From NCBI RefSeq assembly GCF_004923205.2, contig NZ_SELD02000066.1:144501-208500 (forward strand): DNA of 64,000 nt, read 5' to 3'. The stretch comes from Paracoccus aeridis. GTDB taxonomy: Bacteria; Pseudomonadota; Alphaproteobacteria; Rhodobacterales; Rhodobacteraceae. Each line of letters begins with the position of its first letter. Within the stretch, counting starts at the first letter, position 1. The position numbers and the translations under genes are program-made. Positions 56,529-64,000 of the stretch are shown here, piece by piece. Below the pieces are notes generated by a model, which saw nothing but the letters and a program-made list of their open reading frames with translations, did not search any database and had not been told where the DNA came from.

Positions 56529-57548
56529 ATGAAGAAGATCGGCTTTCTGTCCTTCGGCCACTGGTCGGCGGCCGCGCAGTCGCAGACCCGGTCGGCGTCC
56601 GACAACCTGCTTCAGTCGATCGACCTGTCGGTCGCCGCCGAGGAGCTGGGCCTCGACGGCGCGTATTTCCGGGTCCATCACTTCGCCCGGCAGCACGCCT
56701 CGCCGTTCCCGCTGCTGGCGGCCATCGGCGCCCGCACCAGCCGGATCGAGATCGGGACCGGCGTCATCGACATGCGGTACGAAAACCCGTTCTACATGGC
56801 CGAGGATGCCGGCGCGGCCGACCTGATCTCTCGCGGGCGGCTGCAGCTGGGTCTCAGCCGCGGGTCGCCCGAGCAGGTGATCGAGGGCTGGCGCCACTTC
56901 GGCTACGCGCCTGAGCCGGGCGAGACCGATGCCGACATGGCCCGCCGCCGGACGGAGACGTTTCTCAAGCTGATGGAAGGCGAAGGCTTCGCCGCGCCCT
57001 CGCCCCACCCGATGTTCCCGAACCCGCCGGGCCTTCTGCGGCTGGAGCCGTTCTCGGCCGGGCTGCGGGACCGGATCTGGTGGGGCGCCGCATCGGACGC
57101 GACCGCCGTCTGGGCGGCGCAGCTGGGAATGCACCTGCAGAGCTCGACCCTGAAGACCGACGAATCGGGCGAGCCGCTGCACATCCAGCAGGCGCGCCAG
57201 ATCAGGCTGTTCAGGCAGGCGTGGAAGGCCGCGGGGCATGAGGGCCAGCCGCGCGCGTCGGTCAGCCGCAGCATCTTCGCGCTGGTCAACGACAGGGATC
57301 GACAGCTGCTGGGGGGCCAGCGCAGCGACCGCGACCAGATCGGGATCATCGACAACACGCGGACGGTGTTCGGACGCAGCTACGCGGCAGAGCCCGAGGA
57401 ACTGGTCAGGCAGCTTGAAAGGGACGAGGCGATCCGCGAGGCCGACACGCTGCTGCTGACGATCCCGAACCAGCTTGGCGTCGACTACAACATCCACGCG
57501 CTGGAAGCGATCCTGACGCAGGTCGCGCCCGCGCTCGGCTGGCGCTGA
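56529..57548 (+). CDS. LLM-class flavin-dependent oxidoreductase (339 aa)
   Basis: Luciferase-like TIM-barrel monooxygenase. Family features: LGFLSFGHW-like opening (KKIGFLSFGHWSAAAQSQT), EELGLDGAYFRVHHFARQHASPFPLLAAIG, and GRLQLGLSRGSPEQVIEGW. It ends in the usual C-terminal helix region (LTIPNQLGVDYNIHALEAI). These use FMNH2 from a separate reductase on diverse substrates. With the sulfate transporter next door a sulfur-scavenging role is possible, but the genes are convergent and substrate is unknown. Confidence 0.88.
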   Translation: MKKIGFLSFGHWSAAAQSQTRSASDNLLQSIDLSVAAEELGLDGAYFRVHHFARQHASPFPLLAAIGARTSRIEIGTGVIDMRYENPFYMAEDAGAADLISRGRLQLGLSRGSPEQVIEGWRHFGYAPEPGETDADMARRRTETFLKLMEGEGFAAPSPHPMFPNPPGLLRLEPFSAGLRDRIWWGAASDATAVWAAQLGMHLQSSTLKTDESGEPLHIQQARQIRLFRQAWKAAGHEGQPRASVSRSIFALVNDRDRQLLGGQRSDRDQIGIIDNTRTVFGRSYAAEPEELVRQLERDEAIREADTLLLTIPNQLGVDYNIHALEAILTQVAPALGWR

Positions 57549-57557
57549 GGTCGAGGG

Positions 57558-57574
57558 GACGCGGCGTCCGCGTC
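57558..57574. terminator. Hairpin between convergent LLM and cysW genes
   Basis: GACGCGG (57558-57564) and CCGCGTC (57568-57574) form a perfect 7-bp stem with loop CGT in the 60-nt convergent gap. It could end transcription from both sides; no T-tract is present. Confidence 0.5.
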
Positions 57575-57608
57575 GATGGCGATCTGATCGGCCGACGCGC
57601 CGGCAGGC

Positions 57609-58391
57609 CTAGCGGCGATGTTCCAGAACGGTCTTCGCGACCAGGACCACCAGCGCGATCATCGTGAGCACCGTAGCCGCGGCGAAGGCGCCGGCCGCGT
57701 TCAGGTCGTTGAACAGCAGCTCGACATGCAGCGGCAGGGTGTTGGTCTTGCCGCGGATGCTGCCCGAAACGATCGCGACACCGCCGTATTCCCCAACCGC
57801 GCGCGCTGTCGCCAGCACCGCGCCGTACAGCAGCGCCCAGCGGATGTTGGGCAGCGTCACCCGGCGGAACAGCTGCCAGCCGCTCGCCCCCAGCGTCACG
57901 GCCGCCTGTTCCTGGTCCGATCCCTGCGCCTGCATCAGCGGCAGCACCTCGCGCACGACGAAGGGCGTCGTCACGAACATCGTCACCATCACGATGCCCG
58001 GCAGCGCGAACAGCACGTCGAGGTCGTGCCGCGCAAGGAAGCCGCCCAGCCAGCCCTGCCGCCCGTACAGGAGCAGGTAGCAGATCCCCGCGATGATCGG
58101 GGAAATCGAGAAGGGCAGCTCGATCAGCGTGATCAGCAGGCCGCGGCCGCGAAACTGGAACTTCGACAGAAGCCACGCCGCGCCGATGCCGAAGGCGACG
58201 GTGACCGGCACCACGATCACGGCGACGAGCGTCGTCATCCAGATCGCGTGCAGCGTCAGCGGGTGCATGATGTTCGCGGCATAGGCCGACCACCCGGCCC
58301 CCAGCGCCTGCACGAAGATGTAGACCAGCGGCACGACGACGAAGATCGCCGTTGTCACCACCGCCAGCCCGATCAGAAGCGCCCGCGTCAT
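57609..58391 (-). CDS. cysW: Sulfate/thiosulfate ABC transporter permease CysW (260 aa)
   Basis: Inner-membrane permease with six membrane segments. The binding-protein-dependent loop EQAAVTLGASGWQLFRRVTLPNI contacts CysA. The conserved ARAVGEYGGVAIVSGSIRGKTNTLPL is typical of CysW. The start at 58391 overlaps the cysT stop by 4 nt. Last gene of the cysA-sbp-cysT-cysW operon. Confidence 0.94.
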   Translation of the reverse strand: MTRALLIGLAVVTTAIFVVVPLVYIFVQALGAGWSAYAANIMHPLTLHAIWMTTLVAVIVVPVTVAFGIGAAWLLSKFQFRGRGLLITLIELPFSISPIIAGICYLLLYGRQGWLGGFLARHDLDVLFALPGIVMVTMFVTTPFVVREVLPLMQAQGSDQEQAAVTLGASGWQLFRRVTLPNIRWALLYGAVLATARAVGEYGGVAIVSGSIRGKTNTLPLHVELLFNDLNAAGAFAAATVLTMIALVVLVAKTVLEHRR

Positions 58392-59239
58392 GCCGTGACC
58401 GCGCCGTAGCGTGCCGCGCGGATCTGGACGAGGTTCGACAGGAACAGCAGCACCAGCGCCAGCACCATCAGGACCAACGCCACGGCGGCCGCGCCTTCGT
58501 AGTCGTATTCCTCCAGCCGGATATAGGCGAGAAGTGACGCGATCTCGGTCTTGAAGGGCAGGTTGCCGGCGATGAAGACGACCGCCCCGAATTCGCCCAG
58601 CGAGCGGGCGAAGGACGTCGTGACGCCCCCGAGCCACGCCGGCATGATGGCCGGGAAGATCACCCGGCGGAACGTGGTCCAGCCGCTCGCGCCGAGGCTG
58701 GAGGCGGCTTCCTCGAGCGCGGGGTCCAGCTTCTCGAGCACCGGCTGCACGGCGCGGACGACGAAGGGGATCGAGGTAAACGACATAGCGAGGATGATGC
58801 CGCCCAGCGTGTACACCACCTGAATGCCCATCGGCGCCAGCACCGCCCCGAACCATCCGTTCGCGGAATAGAGCGCGGTCAGCGACAGGCCCGCCACGGC
58901 GGTGGGCAGCGCGAAGGGAATGTCCATCAGCGCGTCCAGTAACCCGCGCCCCGGGAAGCGGTAGCGGACCAGCACCCATGCCATCAGCAGGCCGTAGACC
59001 GCGTTGATGACGGTCGCCACCGCCGCCGCCGTGATGGTGATCCGCAGCGCCGCGCGGGTGCGCGGGGCCGAGACGATGTCCCACAGCCGCGCCGGGCCGA
59101 TCCCCGCGCCCTCGATGACAAGGGCGATGATGGGGATCAGCACGATTACCGTCAGGTACAGCAGCGTCGTGCCGAAGGTCAGGCGAAAGCCCGGCAGGAC
59201 GGCGCGCGCCCGGACCGGCGGGGCAGAGGCGAGGGACAT
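58388..59239 (-). CDS. cysT: Sulfate/thiosulfate ABC transporter permease CysT/CysU (283 aa)
   Basis: Partner permease with six to seven membrane segments. Motifs: PGFRLTFGTTLLYLTVIVLI near the N-terminus, DIPFALPTAVAGLSLTALY, the coupling loop LEEAASSLGASGWTTFRRVIFPAI, and FARSLGEFGAVVFIAGNLPFKTE. It forms the channel with CysW. Confidence 0.94.
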   Translation of the reverse strand: MSLASAPPVRARAVLPGFRLTFGTTLLYLTVIVLIPIIALVIEGAGIGPARLWDIVSAPRTRAALRITITAAAVATVINAVYGLLMAWVLVRYRFPGRGLLDALMDIPFALPTAVAGLSLTALYSANGWFGAVLAPMGIQVVYTLGGIILAMSFTSIPFVVRAVQPVLEKLDPALEEAASSLGASGWTTFRRVIFPAIMPAWLGGVTTSFARSLGEFGAVVFIAGNLPFKTEIASLLAYIRLEEYDYEGAAAVALVLMVLALVLLFLSNLVQIRAARYGAVTA

Positions 59240-59261
59240 CGGTTGGGCCTTCGGACTGGTC

Positions 59262-60260
59262 TCAGCGGTTGACGAAGACCTTGTCGAGGATCCCGCCCAC
59301 GGCCAGGTGCTCGGACTGGATCTTGTCCCAGCCGCCGAACACGTCCTCGACCGTCAGCAGCTCGACCTGCGGGAACTTGTCTGCGAACTCGGCCTTCACC
59401 GTCTCGTCGTTTACGCGGTTGCCGTTCTCGGCGAGAATGCGCTGCGCTTCGGGCGAGTAGAGCCAGTTGAGATAGGCGGTTGCCAGCTCGGTGGTGCCGT
59501 TCCTGTCGGTGTTCTCGGTCACGACGGCGACCGGGAAGGCCGAGAACAGGCTGACCGGCGGCGTCACCGCGACAAGGCCGCGGTCGGCGTACTGCGCGGC
59601 GATCTGGCGGGTCTCGGTCTCGAACGTGACCAGCACGTCGCCGATCTCGCGTTCCACGAAGGTCTGGGTCGCGGCGCGCCCGCCGGTATCGAACACGGGA
59701 ACGTTCTCCATGATCTTGCGGACGAACGCCTGCGCGGCCTCCGCATCGCCGCCGTTCTCGCGCAGCGCGAAGGCGTAGGCAGCGAGGTAGGTGTAGCGGC
59801 CGTTGCCCGAGGTGCGCGGGTTCGGGAACACCACCTGAACGTCATCGCGGGCGAGGTCGGACCAGTTGTTGATGTTCTTCGGGTTGCCCTCGCGGACGAG
59901 GAAGGCGGGCATCGAGTAATAGGGCGAGGCGTTGTTGGGGAACGCCGCGCGCCAGTCCTCGGCCACCATGCCGCCCTTGGCCAGCATCTCGACGTCGGTT
60001 TCCTGGTTGAAGGTCACGACGTCGGCGGGCAGCCCCTCGAGGATCGACCGCGCCTGCTTGGACGACCCCGCGTGCGACTGCTCGATCGTCACGTCGCGGC
60101 CGGACTGGGCCTTCCAGGCTTGCGCGAAAACGGGGTTCAGCTTCTCGAACAGCTCGCGGCTGACGTCGTAGCTGACATTCAGCAGCCGGTCCTGGGCCGA
60201 GGCGGGCGACACGGCCAGCACCAGCGCGACGGCGGCGGCCTTGAAGGCGGCGAGTTTCAT
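59262..60260 (-). CDS. sbp: Sulfate/thiosulfate-binding protein (332 aa)
   Basis: Periplasmic receptor with a signal peptide (VLAVSPASAQD). Mature protein begins LLNVSYDVSRELFEKLNPVF, the Sbp/CysP opening. ADVVTFNQETDVEMLAKGG and NPRTSGNGRYTYLAAYAFAL are hallmark ligand-site stretches. It lies between cysA and cysT, 21-22 nt from each. Confidence 0.94.
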   Translation of the reverse strand: MKLAAFKAAAVALVLAVSPASAQDRLLNVSYDVSRELFEKLNPVFAQAWKAQSGRDVTIEQSHAGSSKQARSILEGLPADVVTFNQETDVEMLAKGGMVAEDWRAAFPNNASPYYSMPAFLVREGNPKNINNWSDLARDDVQVVFPNPRTSGNGRYTYLAAYAFALRENGGDAEAAQAFVRKIMENVPVFDTGGRAATQTFVEREIGDVLVTFETETRQIAAQYADRGLVAVTPPVSLFSAFPVAVVTENTDRNGTTELATAYLNWLYSPEAQRILAENGNRVNDETVKAEFADKFPQVELLTVEDVFGGWDKIQSEHLAVGGILDKVFVNR

Positions 60261-60281
60261 CGATGGTCCCTTTCAGGCGGT

Positions 60282-61325
60282 TCAGACGGGAAAGACGGAG
60301 GCGGCCTCGGGCCGCAGGTGGACGCGGGCGCCGGGCGACAGGCCCTGGGCTGCCGGGTGACGGCGGCGCAGGTCGGCGGGCACCTCGGCGCCGGACGCGT
60401 CGGCCAAGACCAGCCGCAGCTGCGAGCCGGTGTTGGAGATCGAGGCGACGGTCCACGGCCCTGCGGGGTCGGGAACGGGCACGAGATCCTCGGGGCGGAC
60501 GAACAGACGCGCGGGACCGTCGGGCAGGCCGGGCGCCACGACGCGGGAGGCATCGACGCCCGGGGCGGCGACGCTGCCGCCGCGGACGGTCACGGGCAAG
60601 GCGACGGTCGCGCCCATGAAATCGGCGACGAAGGGGGTGGCGGGCGCGTCGTGGATGGTCGCGGCATCGCCGATCTGCTGGATCCGGCCGTGGTCCATCA
60701 CGACGACGCGGTCGGCAAGCTCGAACGCTTCCTCCTGGTCGTGGGTCACGAAGATCGTCGTGGTGCCGGTCGCGTCGTGGACGCCACGCAGCCAGCGCCG
60801 CAGGTCGCGGCGGACCGCGGCGTCGAGCGCGCCGAAGGGTTCGTCGAGCAGCAGGACCGTGGGTTCGATCGCGAGCGCGCGGCCAAGCGCGACACGCTGC
60901 CGCTGGCCGCCGGACAACTGCGCGGGGTAGCGGCCGCCGAGCGCCTCGATCTGGAGAAAGCCCAGCAGCTCGTCGACCTTGCGGGCGATCTGCGCGCGTC
61001 CCGGGCGCTCGGCGCGCGGGCGCACGGTCAGGCCGAAGGCGATGTTGTCGCGCACGGTCATGTGCGGGAACAGCGCGTAGTTCTGGAACACGAAGCCGAT
61101 CCGGCGATCCTGCGCCGCAAGCCGCAGCCAGTCCTGCCCGTCAACGTCGAGCCGGCCCGCATCCGGCCAGTCCAGCCCTGCGATGATCTTGAGAAGCGTG
61201 GTCTTGCCCGATCCCGAGGGCCCGAGCAGCGCCACCAGCTCGCCATCCGCGACGGTGAGGTCGATCCCGCGCAGCACCTCGGTCTGGCCGAAGCTCTTGT
61301 GAAGCTGCGAGATCTGGATGGTCAT
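60282..61325 (-). CDS. cysA: Sulfate/thiosulfate ABC transporter ATP-binding protein CysA (347 aa)
   Basis: ATPase of the sulfate importer. Walker A is GPSGSGKTT near residue 34, the signature is LSGGQRQRVALGRAL, Walker B is VLLLDEPFGALD. A C-terminal TOBE-like regulatory domain follows (from about residue 240). First gene of the operon; the 241-nt gap upstream should hold its promoter, though no clear -10/-35 or CysB-like site is visible. Confidence 0.94.
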   Translation of the reverse strand: MTIQISQLHKSFGQTEVLRGIDLTVADGELVALLGPSGSGKTTLLKIIAGLDWPDAGRLDVDGQDWLRLAAQDRRIGFVFQNYALFPHMTVRDNIAFGLTVRPRAERPGRAQIARKVDELLGFLQIEALGGRYPAQLSGGQRQRVALGRALAIEPTVLLLDEPFGALDAAVRRDLRRWLRGVHDATGTTTIFVTHDQEEAFELADRVVVMDHGRIQQIGDAATIHDAPATPFVADFMGATVALPVTVRGGSVAAPGVDASRVVAPGLPDGPARLFVRPEDLVPVPDPAGPWTVASISNTGSQLRLVLADASGAEVPADLRRRHPAAQGLSPGARVHLRPEAASVFPV

Positions 61326-61464
61326 GGCCGCCTTCTCCGGGTGTCAGGCCCATCTAGAGAGCGGCAGCCGAGGCGGCAAGGAACGGGGGCGGCTCGGGCG
61401 CCGCGGGCGGAAAACGTGCTTCCACCAGGGTGCAGGAGCCTTGGAAAGGACGTCGACCAGCCAG

Positions 61465-61498
61465 CGCGGCTTCGGGAAAAGCTTCCGGTGAAGCCGCG
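61465..61498 (-). terminator. Hairpin between clpP-like gene and cysA
   Basis: CGCGGCTTC (61465-61473) and GAAGCCGCG (61490-61498) pair perfectly over 9 bp, with a 16-nt loop that can itself pair (GGAA/TTCC). It lies about 70 nt downstream of the clpP-like stop. No T-run follows on the minus strand. Confidence 0.45.
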
Positions 61499-61566
61499 GC
61501 GCCAAGGAACGAGGGTCTTTTCCGCTGCAGGGAAGAAGAGCGGACCCGCAGGCCCGCCCTGCCCTG

Positions 61567-62217
61567 TCACTTCAGGTCGTCCACGGTCCGGATGACCTTG
61601 CTCAGCAGGCCGTAGTCGATCGCTTCCTGGGTGTTCAGCCAGAAGTCCCGCTCAGTATCGGCCGCGATCCGCTCGACCGACTGGCCGGTCGCATCGGCGA
61701 AGATCTGGTTCAGCCGGTCGCGCATCAGACGCAGCTGTTCCGCCTGGATCATCATGTCCGAGCTCGTCCCGCCGATCCCGCCGGACGGCTGGTGGATCAG
61801 GAAGCGCGTGTTGGGCAGGCAGAAGCGGTTTTCCTGCTTCGCGCCAACGAAGATCAGCGCGCCCGCGCTCGCCACCCAGCCCGAGCCGATGGTCCGCACG
61901 GTGGGCCGGATGAAGCGGATCACGTCATGGATCATGTCGCCGGATTCGACGTGCCCGCCAGGCGACGAGATCAGGACGTTGATCGGCTTGTCGTTGTCCT
62001 CGGCCAGGGCGAGGAGATGCGAGACGGTGCGCTGCGCCAGCTTGTCGTTGATCGTGCCCGCCACGATGACGGTGCGCGACCGGAAGTACAGCTTGTCGAT
62101 CGCGGGGCTTTGCGGAAGGCCCAGATCCTCGCCCTTCTCGTCGTCCTTCCGCGGCTCGTCCTGTTCCTCGTCGGGATCGTCGTCATCAAGCCTGTGGGGC
62201 GGAAGCGGGTGCAGCAT
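61567..62217 (-). CDS. ClpP-like serine protease subunit, paralogue with acidic N-terminus (216 aa)
   Basis: Clp-family peptidase. The catalytic triad is in place: Ser117 (GWVASAGAL), His142 (FLIHQPSGG) and Asp191 (DTERDFWL), with spacings equal to canonical ClpP. The first ~35 residues are an acidic run (DDDDPDEEQDEPRKDDEKGE) in place of the usual short propeptide, and the nucleophile motif is ASAG rather than ASMG. This suggests the second ClpP seen in many alphaproteobacteria, which may mix with or replace the main one. No clpX or tig is adjacent. Confidence 0.88.
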   Translation of the reverse strand: MLHPLPPHRLDDDDPDEEQDEPRKDDEKGEDLGLPQSPAIDKLYFRSRTVIVAGTINDKLAQRTVSHLLALAEDNDKPINVLISSPGGHVESGDMIHDVIRFIRPTVRTIGSGWVASAGALIFVGAKQENRFCLPNTRFLIHQPSGGIGGTSSDMMIQAEQLRLMRDRLNQIFADATGQSVERIAADTERDFWLNTQEAIDYGLLSKVIRTVDDLK

Positions 62218-62297
62218 CGGGGCATCCTTTCATTGGCGCGGCGGGGGCACGGCGCGAACCGGCCCCGCTGCATGGTTACCTAAGCATCCCTCAAGGA

Positions 62298-63425
<1,128 letters not shown>

Positions 63426-63506
63426 CCGGCGGCTCCTTACGCGGGTGGCCGCGCCAGACTGGCGCAGCCGCGCGGCAGGTTCAACCGGGGTCAGTTCTGG
63501 GCAGGG

Positions 63507-64000
63507 TCACTTCTGGACGGGTGCGGCGGCTGCCGAGACGGGGGTGGACGACACGCCCACCTGCGCGGCGCGCAGAAGCCGGTCGTGCAGCATGAAGCCG
63601 TTCGCCATGACCTGGATGATGTCGCCCGCCCGGGTGCCGGGGACCGGCGCCTCGAACATTGCCTCGTGCAGCTGCGGGTCGAAGCGGTCGCCGGTGCCGG
63701 GGCTGATGACGGTGATGCCGTGCTTGGTGAACACGTTGGTGAGTTCACGCAGCGTCAGTTCCACGCCTTCGATCAGCGCGGCGTTCGCATCCGTGCGGTC
63801 GGTCGCGGCGGCGAGCGCCCGGCTGAGCGCGTCGTGGACCGGCAGGAGATCGCGCGCGAGGCGCGAGCCGCCATAATTCTCGGCCTCGCGGCGGTCCTTG
63901 TCGGCGCGCTTGCGGGCGTTCTCGGCATCCGCGAGCGCGCGCATGAAGCGGTCGCGGTAGTCGTCACGCTCGGCCTCGATCGCGAGGATGCGGTCGTCGT
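63507..64000 (-). CDS. grpE: Nucleotide exchange factor GrpE (N-terminus beyond window)
   Basis: Hsp70 (DnaK) nucleotide exchange factor. The window shows the end of the long coiled-coil (EAERDDYRDRFMRALADAEN, ARKRADKDRREAENYGGSRL) and the C-terminal beta-wing domain ending FDPQLHEAMFEAPVPGTRAGDIIQVMANGFMLHDRLLRAAQVGV. About 164 codons are present. The N-terminus lies to the right of position 64000; the ATG at 63944 is internal. Confidence 0.93.
   Translation of the reverse strand, partial: DDRILAIEAERDDYRDRFMRALADAENARKRADKDRREAENYGGSRLARDLLPVHDALSRALAAATDRTDANAALIEGVELTLRELTNVFTKHGITVISPGTGDRFDPQLHEAMFEAPVPGTRAGDIIQVMANGFMLHDRLLRAAQVGVSSTPVSAAAAPVQK

Overview
This is a GC-rich (about 70% by eye) segment of an ordinary bacterial chromosome. 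Its gene content and order point to an alphaproteobacterium of the Rhodobacteraceae/Paracoccaceae type: dapB facing rbfA, a DUF2233 gene and truB; a DUF1674 (SDHAF4-like) gene; tandem M16 peptidases; a second ClpP; class III alcohol dehydrogenase; and a selenocysteine formate dehydrogenase with its sel genes. This assignment is inference, because there is no rRNA in the window and the genus cannot be read from it. No IS element, phage gene, integrase or CRISPR array is visible, and every intergenic gap is shorter than 300 bases. Both ends cut genes: mutL on the left and grpE on the right.

Layout. 1-9.6 kb: mutL, a small lipoprotein, an M16 peptidase pair, an RcnB-like protein, an aldo/keto reductase, a nitronate-monooxygenase-like protein, rsmB and a DUF1674 gene. 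9.6-14.1 kb: dadA, dapB, then rbfA-DUF2233-truB. 14.2-20.1 kb: a branched-chain-type ABC importer with two tandem paralogous binding proteins. 20.2-25.8 kb: a tripartite tricarboxylate transporter (tctCBA) followed by an aconitase-family gene, which looks like a uptake-and-isomerise unit for a tricarboxylate. 25.8-31.1 kb: a molybdenum aldehyde oxidoreductase operon (paoABC type), with its XdhC-type and MobA-type maturation genes divergent. 31.2-37.5 kb: cytochrome b561, alkaline phosphatase, and a three-gene MacB/FtsX-type ABC unit whose permease carries a long His-Asp repeat, then an AbrB-family membrane protein. 37.5-42.5 kb: a serine hydrolase and a tightly overlapping operon of epmA, msrC, three GFA-family genes, lysE and an rluA-type gene, divergent from efp.

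43.4-55.5 kb is the most striking region. It holds selD, tryptophan 2,3-dioxygenase, a DUF2243 protein, then fdnG (with an in-frame UGA), fdnH, fdnI, fdhE, selA, selB and tRNA-Sec. fdnG reads through UGA at 46957-46959 as selenocysteine. The hairpin just downstream puts a bulged U at +17 and a loop G-U at +23/+24 from the UGA, the spacing known from the E. coli fdhF SECIS. Every gene needed to make and insert selenocysteine lies within 12 kb of this one client gene.

55.5-64 kb: a secreted Ala/Pro-rich protein, a luciferase-like flavin oxidoreductase, a sulfate ABC transporter (cysA-sbp-cysT-cysW), a clpP paralogue, class III alcohol dehydrogenase and grpE. The class III dehydrogenase, the GFA-family genes and formate dehydrogenase could form a formaldehyde-to-formate-to-CO2 route, although the GFA genes are not proof of a formaldehyde role.
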